46,304 nucleotides of DNA, from NCBI GenBank assembly GCA_009838735.1, contig VXQZ01000055.1, forward strand, positions 1 to 46,304, given 5' to 3'. The notes beneath the pieces are model-generated. The model was not told the origin of the DNA, made no database searches, and saw only the letters and a list, made by a program, of their open reading frames with translations. Of this stretch, positions 7,813-16,632 are shown piece by piece. The position numbers and the translations under genes are program-made. The DNA comes from Chloroflexota bacterium (GTDB lineage Bacteria > Chloroflexota > Dehalococcoidia > Bin125). How positions within the stretch are numbered: the first letter of the stretch is position 1; every line of letters starts with the position of its first letter.

Positions 7813-9100
7813 TCTCGTCCTCCTCCGCCGACGACTGTTCCTCGTCCGGCGACTCGTCGACTTCGGGATCCGTCGGTTCCTCTGGCTCGGGTTGCGGGAT
7901 GGCATTCAGGGTGACAGTCACTTGCGTTGGCGCAAGTTCAACCAGTTCGAGCCCTTCGGGCGGAGTCCAGCTTAGGTCGATGCGGTGTCTGCCTGTCGCA
8001 TACGATCCCAGATTGACCTGGATTGGCTCCAGGGGACCAGTGAGAGCGGAAATCAGCGCGACCGGACCACGCAGGGTGACCTGGGCCGTGAGCGGCCACG
8101 CGAAGGAGAGCTCCAGTTGTTCGCGCACCCCGAAGGTCTCGATGTCGACCGGTAACCGGACGGATGTGATCACTGGTTCCACGACGACAACGACACGTGC
8201 CGTCGTATCGGAATCCCCGGCTGGCGCAGCGCCGCCACCGAAGACCAGGGCGACCGCCGTTGCCACGTTGCCTTCGACCCCGGTGATATCGACCGGCTGG
8301 GTCAGGACCCTCACCTCGGCATCAAGCACGTCGACCGATACCAACACATCGACGGTCGCCGGCGAGACTCTCACGGAGCTCACGCGGTAGCCTTCGGCCG
8401 GAGTTCCTGTTATGTCAGGCAAGACCGAGGCGGTTCGCCGGAACAGCTCCTGGTCAATTGGCACTCGAACCTGAGCGAACCGTGGATTTACCACTACCTG
8501 TGTGACAGCGCCCCCACCAGCCGTGCGGGCCTCGAGCAGCACGCTTCGCTCGACGGACACGGTCGCGCCGCCGAGGTCGAGCCTGGCAACGAGTGAATCG
8601 ACTGCCTCCACCTCGGTGGCAATGCCCGAGACGATGGCGCTCTCGGGCAGCACTTCTGAAGCGCCCACGCGGAAACCCAGTGGCGGCGGATTGGAGGTTT
8701 CGACAACCACCGGAACCTCCCGCTCAACCGTCTCCTGGAGAATCACGACCGCGGTCTCGGGTTGAACCGCGCGAACCCGGACGTCGCCTTCCGCCGCTTC
8801 GACCCGAACCGGCAGGCTATGACGTCCGGCCGACCGATTGCGCAACGACACCGTGGCCTTGAAGTGCTCCGGACGCGCCGACTCCACATCTTCCTCTCGT
8901 CCCACAACAGTCACCGATACAGGGAGCGGGTCGCCGACGACCGCGAGGTTGGATCCAAGGTCAATCACGTCAACCTGCAAGCTGAACCCAAGGCGGGTTT
9001 CAATCTCACGATTCTCGGCGTCGGCAATCACGAACCAGACGACGAGCGCCAGGACCACCACCGTGATCAACAGGGTCGCTTCCTGTGCGGCGCGTCGCAC
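7805..9100 (-). CDS. cdaR: YbbR-domain protein, CdaR-like regulator of c-di-AMP synthesis
   Basis: The 431-residue protein has an N-terminal membrane anchor (residues 8-26, LLITVVVLALVVWFVIAD) and then an extracytoplasmic region of about four YbbR-like beta-rich repeats, seen as repeated PxSVTVxGxEEDVE... and VRVxPxxVxV patterns. The tail is Pro/Glu/Asp-rich. CdaR proteins in Firmicutes bind and modulate the membrane cyclase CdaA. Here it directly follows cdaA: its GTG (9100) is the very next base after the cdaA stop. The gene symbol rests on this adjacency and the domain, not on a close sequence match. Confidence 0.85.
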   Translation of the reverse strand: MRRAAQEATLLITVVVLALVVWFVIADAENREIETRLGFSLQVDVIDLGSNLAVVGDPLPVSVTVVGREEDVESARPEHFKATVSLRNRSAGRHSLPVRVEAAEGDVRVRAVQPETAVVILQETVEREVPVVVETSNPPPLGFRVGASEVLPESAIVSGIATEVEAVDSLVARLDLGGATVSVERSVLLEARTAGGGAVTQVVVNPRFAQVRVPIDQELFRRTASVLPDITGTPAEGYRVSSVRVSPATVDVLVSVDVLDAEVRVLTQPVDITGVEGNVATAVALVFGGGAAPAGDSDTTARVVVVVEPVITSVRLPVDIETFGVREQLELSFAWPLTAQVTLRGPVALISALTGPLEPIQVNLGSYATGRHRIDLSWTPPEGLELVELAPTQVTVTLNAIPQPEPEEPTDPEVDESPDEEQSSAEEDESE

Positions 9101-10009
9101 TCAGGAACCCGTCGCGTCTCCGCCGGCGGCCGATGTCCTGCCGGAATGCCCGTCCGATGTCCTGCCGGGTATTCGCACACCCAGACGATCGCCCCAGCGC
9201 CGCGAGTGAAGCAGTCGTGAGAGAGACGTTTCCAGCTCAGCGACGCTCAGTGGGGAGGACAGCAATCCACCGGCGGCGAGGGAGATCATTCCCGTTTCCT
9301 CGGAGATCACCACAGCAATCGCGTCGGTTTCTTCTGAGATCTGTAGCGCTGCGCGATGCCGCGTTCCCAGATGACCGCCCATCTGGCCGTTGTTCGGTCC
9401 GCGGGAGGAGAAATCTCCCGAGAGCGTGGGCAAAATAACGGCTGCGGCCACCACCTCGGACGGCCGAAGCAGCACCGCGCCATCGTGCATTGGAGAACCG
9501 GGCCAGAAGATGCTTTCCAGGAGTTCGGTCGTCGGTTCGGCGCCGAGGCGTACACCGGCCTCCGCCAACTCCTCGAGACCCGTGTCTCGTTCAAACACGA
9601 ACAGCCCGCCGACCCGCTGTTGCGAGAGTCGATGAGCGGCGGTGGCCGCCATGGGGATCATGGCCCGGTAGGGTTGCCGGCGGCTGCCCCAATGTCTCAG
9701 CCCGCCGGCCCGTCCGACGTGCTCGAACGCCCGGCGGAACTCCGGCTGGAAGACCAGGAGGACCACGATCAAGAGGACGGCGAGCGCGTTGTCGACGATC
9801 CAGTTCAACACCAACGAGTCGGCGACTCGTCCAATCACGATGATCGCGACAACCACCAACACCATTCCCCGAATGACCGACATCGCTGTCGTGCCTCGCA
9901 GCAGGCGCAGGGCCGCATAGAAGACCACCGCGATCGCGGTAACCTCCAGTGCATTGGTCCAGCTGAAGCCGCCGAAGGCCACCTCAATGTCGTTGATCAG
10001 GGCGTCCAC
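9101..10009 (-). CDS. cdaA: Diadenylate cyclase CdaA (c-di-AMP synthase)
   Basis: CdaA joins two ATP molecules into cyclic di-AMP, a second messenger for potassium, osmotic and cell-wall homeostasis. The 302-residue protein has three N-terminal membrane helices (about 20-38, 45-62 and 72-88). The DisA_N catalytic domain follows, with DGA at 176-178 (SPMHDGAVLLRP) and GTRHRAA at 215-221. A 25-residue Gly/Ser/Arg-rich tail follows. The start is GTG at 10009, as no in-frame ATG lies near. With cdaR, der, plsY and gpsA it forms a tightly packed run, which places c-di-AMP synthesis with membrane lipid synthesis. Confidence 0.94.
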   Translation of the reverse strand: MDALINDIEVAFGGFSWTNALEVTAIAVVFYAALRLLRGTTAMSVIRGMVLVVVAIIVIGRVADSLVLNWIVDNALAVLLIVVLLVFQPEFRRAFEHVGRAGGLRHWGSRRQPYRAMIPMAATAAHRLSQQRVGGLFVFERDTGLEELAEAGVRLGAEPTTELLESIFWPGSPMHDGAVLLRPSEVVAAAVILPTLSGDFSSRGPNNGQMGGHLGTRHRAALQISEETDAIAVVISEETGMISLAAGGLLSSPLSVAELETSLSRLLHSRRWGDRLGVRIPGRTSDGHSGRTSAAGGDATGS

Positions 10010-10091
10010 GACATTCGCCTCGGTTCTCTCGTCAGTCGCCGCTCAGGTCCGACGCTCGCAATGCTAGGCGAACGGCAGGTCCGTCAAGCGA

Positions 10092-11003
10092 CTAGTCAAA
10101 CAACCAGGCGAGCAAGGCCTGCTGGGCATGCAGTCGATTCTCGGCCTGGTCCAGGACCACAGATTGCGGGCCGTCGAGCACCTCGTCGGTGATCTCTTCC
10201 CCCCGATGCGCCGGTAAACAGTGCATCACGCTCGCTCCGCGCGACGCCTGCGCGACCAGCCTGGCGTCGACCTGGTAGCCCGTGAACGCCTCGAGGCGTT
10301 GCTTCGCTTGCAGTTCCTGTCCCATGGATGTCCATGTGTCGGTGTAGACCACATCGGCGCCGTCGACCGCTTCGACCGGGTCGGAGAGCAAGGAAACGGA
10401 ACCTCCAGATGCCGCAGCGCGACGCGATGCTTCGTTCACGCTCCCCTGGTCGAGTTCGTATCCCGACGGCGACGCGATTCTGATGTGCATGCCTACACTC
10501 GCCGCTGCTATTGCCAGCGAGCGCACGACGTTGTTCCCGTCGCCGACGTAGGCCAGCGTGCGGCCGGCGGTACCGCCATGCTCACGGATCGTCAGCACGT
10601 CGGCCAGCGCCTGGCATGGGTGTTCCCAATCGCTCAGCGCATTAACGACCGGGACCCCCGATGACGCAGCTAGTCGGTCGAGATTGGTCTGGTCGAACGT
10701 GCGGCAGACGATCAGGTCGCAATAGCGACCGGCCACGCCGCCCACGTCCTCGGGCGACTCTCGTTCGCCGAGGCCGACCTCGGGCGGCGACAGGTATAGC
10801 GCCCGACCGCCCAGATTGGTCACGGCGAGTTCAAACGACACGCGGGTCCTCAACGAGGGCTTCTGGAAAATCAGCAGGCCCGTCATTCCGGACAACTGCG
10901 AACCCCGGCGCTCGGCCTGCTGCTTCGTCTTCAACGCACGATCCACGACCTCGGCGATTTCCTCCGCCGAGAGATCGCAGACGCTCAATACGGAGCGAGA
11001 CAT
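10092..11003 (-). CDS. argF: Ornithine carbamoyltransferase
   Basis: The enzyme makes citrulline from ornithine and carbamoyl phosphate in arginine synthesis. The carbamoyl-phosphate loop is [11 protein letters not shown] (SxRTR), followed by [12 protein letters not shown] and DTWTSMGQE. The ornithine signature [16 protein letters not shown] near the C-terminus separates it from aspartate carbamoyltransferase. The ATG at 11003 has a strong AGGGTGG site and gives 303 residues, the family norm; a frame from 11057 would add an unsupported 18 residues. It is divergent from comEA across about 110 bases. No other arg gene is in the window. Confidence 0.94.
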   Translation of the reverse strand: MSRSVLSVCDLSAEEIAEVVDRALKTKQQAERRGSQLSGMTGLLIFQKPSLRTRVSFELAVTNLGGRALYLSPPEVGLGERESPEDVGGVAGRYCDLIVCRTFDQTNLDRLAASSGVPVVNALSDWEHPCQALADVLTIREHGGTAGRTLAYVGDGNNVVRSLAIAAASVGMHIRIASPSGYELDQGSVNEASRRAAASGGSVSLLSDPVEAVDGADVVYTDTWTSMGQELQAKQRLEAFTGYQVDARLVAQASRGASVMHCLPAHRGEEITDEVLDGPQSVVLDQAENRLHAQQALLAWLFD

Positions 11004-11114
11004 GGCGCAACCACCCTTCAAATCCAAATGTAGCCTTGCGGATTTCGCGTTGCTCACCTGATTCGTTTAATGTCTTACCGTCCATGGGGCCAGTTCAGAT
11101 CAACCGGAGGTGAG

Positions 11115-11543
11115 ATGCCGATCAGGTTGGAGATTCGTCCACCTGGGCCGCCGAAGCGGGTCGATGGGGACGCCAGGTCTCGATGGCCAAACCTGCGGCG
11201 CAGGCCGGCAAGCTGGCTGCCGATGTTGTTCGCCGTCGCGATGGCTCTGGGCGCGCTAGGCAGTCTTGCGGTGCAGCAGTCCCAATCGCAGATCGATCCT
11301 GTCGTTCGAGCCGCTCAGTTGCCGACCGAGGCGCGCCCTGCGCTGATCGATCTGAACGCGGCAACCATTGCCGAACTTTCGACGCTTCCCGGGATCGGTG
11401 ATCGCCGGGCCGAAGCGATCGTCCTGGTCCGCTCCGAGCGACCGTTCGTTTCGCTCGCCGACCTGGTAGAACGAGGAATCTTGCGGCCGCCGGAAGCTCT
11501 GGCGATTGCGGAGTTCGCAACCGTGTATGTCTCCAGGGAGTAG
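11115..11543 (+). CDS. comEA: ComEA-like helix-hairpin-helix DNA-binding protein
   Basis: The 142-residue protein has one N-terminal membrane segment (about 32-53, SWLPMLFAVAMALGALGSLA) and a C-terminal double helix-hairpin-helix: LIDLNAATIAELSTLPGIG, then DRRAEAIVLVRSERPF, then SLADLVERG. ComEA binds incoming double-stranded DNA outside the membrane during transformation. The linker between the anchor and HhH is short (about 25 residues), and no SLBB domain is present. The ATG at 11115 follows GGAGGTGAG. comEC starts 5 bases after its stop, so the two genes form the DNA-uptake pair. Confidence 0.9.
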   Translation: MPIRLEIRPPGPPKRVDGDARSRWPNLRRRPASWLPMLFAVAMALGALGSLAVQQSQSQIDPVVRAAQLPTEARPALIDLNAATIAELSTLPGIGDRRAEAIVLVRSERPFVSLADLVERGILRPPEALAIAEFATVYVSRE

Positions 11544-11547
11544 TGCG

Positions 11548-14055
11548 GTGGCTCGGCGACTACAGGGGTTGCGGTTGCCGTACCAGCCTCCGCTGCTGCA
11601 CTGGGCGCTCGCCTTCACCGTTGGCGCGGCCCTGTCGTTGACGGGGGCGAACATCTGGGCCGTGGCGCTAGCGGTTGCCGTAGTGTGCGCGTTTGCGTTC
11701 AGTTCCGGCGCCCGGATTGACGCGGTCACAACGCGTCAACGACTGCATCTCACGCTGATCCTGCTCTCACCTGTGTTGCTGGGCGCCGGCTACTGGCGCG
11801 CCGACGAAACCCGACTGCCCGCCGACAGCCTCGCGGCGGCCGAACTGGCCGGTCAGACGGTGCGCCTCACCGGTGTGGTCGCGGAAGAGCCGCAGTTTCG
11901 CAGCACCGGCATCCGATTGCTGCTGGACGCCCAGACCATCGCGCTTGGATCAGACGGTCGCAGTGTCCGCGATCGCGTGCGGCTTCACATCCCCGATCCA
12001 CAAGCCATAAAGTTCGGAGATCGCATCGCCATCGATGCCGTGCTGACACCGACCTCGATTTCAGAGGACGAATACCTGCAATGGCTGGCAAATCAACGTA
12101 TTGCGGCCAGCGGATTGGTTCGCGCCGGAAGCCTTCGACAGCTTGGCCAGGCTGACATCGGTTGGCGGCATTCACTGGCCGCCGACGCTCGCGGGGCGCT
12201 CGATGTCAGCCTCCGCAACTCGCTACCGCCTCCGCTCTCGGGCATTGCCCAGGGGATCGTGACCGGTCGCAGCGACGCGATTGATCCCGAGTTGCGTTCC
12301 GAGCTCAACGACACCTCGCTGTCCCATCTCATCGTGATCTCCGGAAGCAATCTGACCCTGCTGATCACGATGGTGATGGCGGCATCGGCCTGGCTGGTTG
12401 GTCGGCGCGGGGCTGCGTCGCTGGCCATCCTGGCAGCCCTGTCGTACGGGACGTTGATCGGTCCCGACCCGCCGGTCCAGCGGGCGATGTGGATGGCCGT
12501 CGTATTCGCCTCGTCGCATCTGCTGGGTCGAGGCTCGTCCGCGCTATACGCCGTTGGTGCGACCGCCGCACTGATGGTCGCTCTTGAACCTCCGGTCCTG
12601 CTCGACTTGTCCTTCCAACTCACCCTGGCCGGGACGCTGGGCATCGTGATCCTGATGCCGACGATCTCACACGATTTCCTCAGCGGGCAACGGGGACTCT
12701 CAGCAGCGGTCCGCGACGCGGCCCTGGTCACCCTGGTGGCAACACTGACCACGATGCCGTTGATCGCGTTGCACTTCGAGCGTGCCTCCCTGATTGGTCT
12801 GGCGGCGAACCTGGCGGTCACACCGCTGTTCAGCTGGATCATGCTGGGTTCCGCGTTCACGGCGGTGGTTGGCCTCATGTCCGATGGTCTGGCGGCGATC
12901 ATCGCCTGGCCGCTCGCCTGGCTCCCGCTGCGTTGGCTGGTGTTCGTCGCCGAGGAGGTTGCCCAGCTTCCGGGCGCCGGCACCACCGTGCAGGGGTTCG
13001 GACACGTCCATCTCCTCCTGATCTATGCCGCCATCCTGGTCGCGTCGCTTCGAACACACCGCGAGCGGGTCGCCCGCTGGACCAGGACCTCCGACAGCAG
13101 AGATGTAGCGAAGGCCACCGCATTACTCGGCCGCATTGGACTTGAGGTGGTCCCTGAGCTCAGGGGTTGCCTCAGGCAGGTCGTCGTCTGCGGCATCGCT
13201 TCGGCCGTCGCCACGACGCTCTGGCTGTCAGCCACCAGTGAGCATGAGGACCGGCTACACGTTCACTTTCTCGATGTTGGCCAGGGAGATTCGGCCTTGC
13301 TGGTCACGCCGGCGGGAGGCTCGGTGCTGATCGACACCGGCGAGCGTTCGCACGACACCCTTGCCGCGCTGCGTTCACATCTGCCGACAAACTCTCGGCG
13401 GATCGATCTCGTCGTCATCACGCACCCGCAGTCCGACCACGGGGAGGCGTTGTGGGCCGTGCTGGAGCACTATGACGTTGGGCAGGTGTTACTCAGTGCC
13501 TACGTCGAGCGGACTGCATTCGGGCGCCGGTTGGTCGACCTGCTCGAACAACATGACATTCCCAGGATTGAGGCAGAACCCGGCAGTCAGATTGAGTTAG
13601 CGGGAGCCTCCCCGCTCACGCTCGATGTGCTCTGGCCTCCGGCTCGCGGATTGCCTGAGGAGTATCGGGACAATCCGAACTCCACCTCGATCGTGATCCG
13701 CGCGCGCTACGGCGATGCCGCGTTCCTGTTCACCGGGGACATCAACGTTGAACAGGAACTTGACCTGGTCCGGCATCCCTGCGCGAACGGTCCCCAGCCC
13801 TGCGAACTCCGCGCCGACGTGCTCAAGGTCGCCCACCAGGGCAGCCGATTCTCGTCCTCGACGCTGTTCCTCGAAACGGTCCGGCCCACGCTGGCCATTC
13901 TCAGCGCAGGCGCCGACAATCCACACGGACACCCGCACGACGAGGTCCTGACGTCGCTCGCCGCCGTCGGGGCCACGTCACTGCTTACCGCCGAACATGG
14001 CGACATCAGCCTCGCCACTGATGGCACTTCAATCAGCGTCACGACGGAGCGCTGA
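11548..14055 (+). CDS. comEC: ComEC/Rec2 DNA-uptake channel protein
   Basis: ComEC is the inner-membrane channel that brings single-stranded DNA into the cell. The chosen GTG (11548) has AGGGAG 8 bases upstream and gives 835 residues; an ATG at 11527 is an alternative inside comEA. An N-terminal DUF4131 region (about 10-190) is followed by the multi-helix Competence domain (about 215-500; GIAQGIVTGRSDAI, HLIVISGSNLTLL). A metallo-beta-lactamase domain runs from about 570: FLDVGQGDSALLV, ITHPQSDHGEAL, FTGDI and VLKVAHQGSRFSSS. Its HQGS replaces the commoner HHGS. The protein is full length with no breaks. Confidence 0.94.
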   Translation: MARRLQGLRLPYQPPLLHWALAFTVGAALSLTGANIWAVALAVAVVCAFAFSSGARIDAVTTRQRLHLTLILLSPVLLGAGYWRADETRLPADSLAAAELAGQTVRLTGVVAEEPQFRSTGIRLLLDAQTIALGSDGRSVRDRVRLHIPDPQAIKFGDRIAIDAVLTPTSISEDEYLQWLANQRIAASGLVRAGSLRQLGQADIGWRHSLAADARGALDVSLRNSLPPPLSGIAQGIVTGRSDAIDPELRSELNDTSLSHLIVISGSNLTLLITMVMAASAWLVGRRGAASLAILAALSYGTLIGPDPPVQRAMWMAVVFASSHLLGRGSSALYAVGATAALMVALEPPVLLDLSFQLTLAGTLGIVILMPTISHDFLSGQRGLSAAVRDAALVTLVATLTTMPLIALHFERASLIGLAANLAVTPLFSWIMLGSAFTAVVGLMSDGLAAIIAWPLAWLPLRWLVFVAEEVAQLPGAGTTVQGFGHVHLLLIYAAILVASLRTHRERVARWTRTSDSRDVAKATALLGRIGLEVVPELRGCLRQVVVCGIASAVATTLWLSATSEHEDRLHVHFLDVGQGDSALLVTPAGGSVLIDTGERSHDTLAALRSHLPTNSRRIDLVVITHPQSDHGEALWAVLEHYDVGQVLLSAYVERTAFGRRLVDLLEQHDIPRIEAEPGSQIELAGASPLTLDVLWPPARGLPEEYRDNPNSTSIVIRARYGDAAFLFTGDINVEQELDLVRHPCANGPQPCELRADVLKVAHQGSRFSSSTLFLETVRPTLAILSAGADNPHGHPHDEVLTSLAAVGATSLLTAEHGDISLATDGTSISVTTER

Positions 14056-14079
14056 ATCTTCGATATCGTCACAGGACGC

Positions 14080-14166
14080 GCCGGGATGGCGAAATTGGCA
14101 GACGCGGCGGACTTAAAATCCGCTGGCCGACAGGCCGTGTGGGTTCGAGCCCCTCTCCCGGCACCA
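14080..14166 (+). tRNA. tRNA-Leu (anticodon UAA)
   Basis: The acceptor GCCGGGA (14080-14086) pairs with TCCCGGC (14156-14162), followed by A and an encoded CCA (14164-14166). The anticodon stem GCGGA/TCCGC encloses loop CTTAAAA, with anticodon TAA at 14114-14116. The long variable arm and GGTTCGAGCCC T-arm fit a class II leucine tRNA. Length is 87 bases. Confidence 0.97.
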
Positions 14167-14247
14167 CTTCACACGCCGACGACCCGAAGCCCTAGACTGC
14201 GCAGCGCAACGACACATCGGCGTGTTGTGCCCAGAAAGGATGTCGCG

Positions 14248-15333
14248 ATGAAAGCCGCCGTCTTCCACGGCCCCAATCAGGATTTGACAATCGAAGACGT
14301 AGATGTCTCCAAGCCCGGCCCGCGTGAGGTATTGGTCAAGACGGCTGCCTCCGGCGTCTGCCACTCCGACCTGCACTTCGTCGAAGGTCTCTACCCCTTC
14401 CAGGCGCCCGGCATTCTCGGACACGAAGCGGCGGGAATCGTGGAGGAAGCCGGTGACCTGGTTCAACAGTTCAAGGCCGGAGACCACGTAATCATGTGTC
14501 TCTCGGTCTTCTGCGGGAACTGCTCCTACTGCCTCAGCGGCCGACCTGCCCTCTGCCGCAGCCCGGAAACCCAGCGGCGTCCGGATGAAGATCCGCGCCT
14601 GTCCTGGAACGGCAATCCCGTCGCACAGTTCGCCAATCTCTCGACCTACGCCGAGTACACACTGGTCCACGAGAACGCGCTCGTCTACGTCGACGATGAG
14701 ATGCCGCTGGACAAGGCGGCCCTGATCGGTTGCGGCGTGATGACCGGCGCCGGCGCGGCGATGAATACCGCCAAGGTCCATCACGGCAGCACCGTGGCTG
14801 TCTTTGGCGCCGGCGGCGTTGGCCTGTCGGCGATCCAAGGCGCGCGGATCGCGGGAGCGAAGCAGATCATCGCCGTCGACCTGCACGAGCACAAGCTCGC
14901 ACTGGCACGGGAGCTCGGCGCCACCCACTCGGTCGACGCCTCCACTGGCGACCCGGTCGCCCAGATCCAGGACATGACCGACGGCGAGGGCGTCGACTTC
15001 AGCTTCGAGGCGATTGGCCTCAAGACCGTCGCCGAGCAATGCTTCGCAGCGATCAAGCGCGGCGGCGTTGCCACGATCATCGGCATGGTCCCCCTCGGAC
15101 AAACGCTGGAGATCCCGGCGCACGAACTGCTCTCCGAGAAGGTGCTGCAAGGATCGAGCATGGGCAGCAACCGCTTCCGCACGGACATGCCCAACCTGGT
15201 CGACTACTACCGCCAGGGACGTCTGATGCTGGACGAGATGGTCACGGTAACGGCGCCGCTGGAGGACATCAACGAAGCCTTCCGAGCGATGAAGGCCGGC
15301 GAAGTGGCCCGAACGGTCCTGACTAGCTTCTAG
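14248..15333 (+). CDS. Zinc-dependent alcohol dehydrogenase (MDR superfamily)
   Basis: The 361-residue protein is a medium-chain dehydrogenase with catalytic zinc ligands C38 (GVCHSD), H59 (GHE) and C162 (GCGVMTG). The structural zinc site is C89, C92, C95 and C103, and the NAD(P) loop is GAGGVG (187-192). It resembles class III-like or NDMA-type alcohol dehydrogenases; the alcohol is not known. The ATG at 14248 has AGAAAGGA upstream. A longer open frame runs back through tRNA-Leu and is not credible. It sits between two tRNA genes with no partner. Confidence 0.9.
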   Translation: MKAAVFHGPNQDLTIEDVDVSKPGPREVLVKTAASGVCHSDLHFVEGLYPFQAPGILGHEAAGIVEEAGDLVQQFKAGDHVIMCLSVFCGNCSYCLSGRPALCRSPETQRRPDEDPRLSWNGNPVAQFANLSTYAEYTLVHENALVYVDDEMPLDKAALIGCGVMTGAGAAMNTAKVHHGSTVAVFGAGGVGLSAIQGARIAGAKQIIAVDLHEHKLALARELGATHSVDASTGDPVAQIQDMTDGEGVDFSFEAIGLKTVAEQCFAAIKRGGVATIIGMVPLGQTLEIPAHELLSEKVLQGSSMGSNRFRTDMPNLVDYYRQGRLMLDEMVTVTAPLEDINEAFRAMKAGEVARTVLTSF

Positions 15334-15349
15334 GTAGCCCAGCCTCTTT

Positions 15350-15396
15350 CCCTCCCCCTCTCCCTCTGGGAGAGGGCCGGGGTGAGGGCCCCCTCC
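15350..15396 (+). repeat. Dispersed palindromic repeat, copy B
   Basis: CCTCTCCCTCTGGGAGAGG followed by GCCGGGGTGAGGGCCCCCTC has the same build and orientation as the copy at 13-55. It lies just after the alcohol dehydrogenase and before tRNA-Ser. Its hairpin may also end transcription of the dehydrogenase gene. Confidence 0.75.
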
Positions 15397-15427
15397 CGAC
15401 GCGGAACGTTGATACGCTGAGCTCCGC

Positions 15428-15517
15428 GGAGGGGTGGCCGAGCGGACGAAGGCGGCGGTCTTGAAAACCGTTAGGCGTGCAAGCGTCTCGGGGGTTCGAA
15501 TCCCTCCCCCTCCGCCA
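15428..15517 (+). tRNA. tRNA-Ser (anticodon UGA)
   Basis: The acceptor GGAGGGG (15428-15434) pairs with CCCCTCC (15507-15513), followed by G and encoded CCA (15515-15517). The anticodon loop CTTGAAA holds TGA at 15462-15464. A long variable arm and GGTTCGAATCCC T-arm confirm a class II serine tRNA of 90 bases. Confidence 0.97.
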
Positions 15518-15531
15518 GATTCAATCCAGAT

Positions 15532-16155
15532 TCAGCGACCCGCGATCGCCCGCGCCACCGTCAGCACCGCCTCGACCGTGGTCGGATGCGGCAACCCGCT
15601 CCCACCCTGGTGAGCCGCCACGCGCACCATCGACGCCGTCGGCGCCACCTCGAATTGCATCGTCACCTGATCTCGCAGGACTCCGCCTACCCAGCGAGTC
15701 ACGCGATCGTTCTCGCTCAGGAGTTGCACGACCTCCGAGACGTTCGCGCCGGTGGCATCCAGCGGCCGCCAGACGAAATCACGCGACTGGCCGAAATCGG
15801 CGCTGCCGTCGCTCGGCTGCGCCTGGACCGGCGTCGCCCATCGCGACGGCCACTGCTCCGGCAGGGCCTGGCGATCGAGCGTCACATGCAACCCGGTCAC
15901 CGTGACCCGGCCCGTGTGTCCCGCGGCGTCGCCGCCGATCCGAGAGGCGATCACATATCGCAGCGGCGCCTGTTCGTCCTCGAGCTCAACCACGGCCAGC
16001 GTCCGCGAACCTCTGGCCAGCGACAACTCCTGCAGCACCCCATCTGGATCAACCGCCGGACGGCCGCTGACGCTGCGCTTGGCCAGCATGTCGATCACGG
16101 CCTTGGTCGACTCATCGTCCGGACCACGTCTGAAGAGACGTTTGAGGAAACTCAC
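15532..16155 (-). CDS. Protein of unknown function
   Basis: This 207-residue protein is not recognised. It starts with a basic amphipathic stretch (MSFLKRLFRRGPDDES), then has a mixed alpha/beta pattern with no signal peptide or membrane helix. The C-terminal third (LSENDRVTRWVGGVLRDQVTMQFEVAP) looks like two strands and a helix. The start is GTG at 16155 with GGAG 7 bases upstream, and codon use matches the neighbours. It is convergent with tRNA-Ser and divergent from the NIPSNAP-like gene, so it is probably a single-gene unit. Confidence 0.72.
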   Translation of the reverse strand: MSFLKRLFRRGPDDESTKAVIDMLAKRSVSGRPAVDPDGVLQELSLARGSRTLAVVELEDEQAPLRYVIASRIGGDAAGHTGRVTVTGLHVTLDRQALPEQWPSRWATPVQAQPSDGSADFGQSRDFVWRPLDATGANVSEVVQLLSENDRVTRWVGGVLRDQVTMQFEVAPTASMVRVAAHQGGSGLPHPTTVEAVLTVARAIAGR

Positions 16156-16230
16156 AAAGGGCTCCGAACCTGGCGTGTCAACTGCTCCATAATGTTACGC
16201 GCCGATTAGGCGCTGAATTGGAGGTAACGG

Positions 16231-16632
16231 ATGCTCGTCGTCATGCGCAGGTTCTGGATTCAGAGGGGCTCGTTCGACGAGTTCGAACGACTCAGCCGAG
16301 AAGAGATCTGGCCGCCGATTGAGGCCGCGGGCGCCCGCATCCTGGGGATGTTCCGGGCCGAGGAGCCGCACCCGAACGATGAAGTCACCGAGCCCTGTGA
16401 CATGGCCATCCTGTTGACGCAGTACACCGATCGCGACCATTGGCACGCCACGCGCGCTCGTCAGGACACCTGGCGCGGACCCGACGATGTTCGCGACAGG
16501 CTCGCCACAGGCGGTCGCGCCAGACACGAACTCACCCTGGCCACACACCCCACCTTCACCGAGCCCGTGCACGTGAAAATTGGCGGGCCCTTCTTCACCT
16601 GGAAGGAGGAGCCGATGGGGAAGGTCGAGTAG
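16231..16632 (+). CDS. NIPSNAP/EthD-like dimeric alpha+beta barrel protein
   Basis: The 133-residue protein begins LVVMRRFWIQRGSFDEFERLS and has the alternating strand-helix pattern of ferredoxin-like dimeric barrels such as NIPSNAP, EthD and Abm proteins. Members are small monooxygenases, isomerases or chaperone-like proteins; no catalytic residue can be picked out with confidence. The GGAGGTAA ribosome site at 16219-16226 strongly supports the ATG at 16231. Its last 38 bases overlap the end of the methyltransferase gene on the other strand. Confidence 0.65.
   Translation: MLVVMRRFWIQRGSFDEFERLSREEIWPPIEAAGARILGMFRAEEPHPNDEVTEPCDMAILLTQYTDRDHWHATRARQDTWRGPDDVRDRLATGGRARHELTLATHPTFTEPVHVKIGGPFFTWKEEPMGKVE

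Noticed and set aside
14086-14247. Extension of the alcohol dehydrogenase gene to 14086
   Set aside because: It would run through tRNA-Leu. The ATG at 14248 has a good ribosome site and matches the family N-terminus.
14080-15517. Integration site or genomic island at the two tRNA genes
   Set aside because: No integrase, no direct repeat of a tRNA 3' end and no shift in composition are visible between or beside them.
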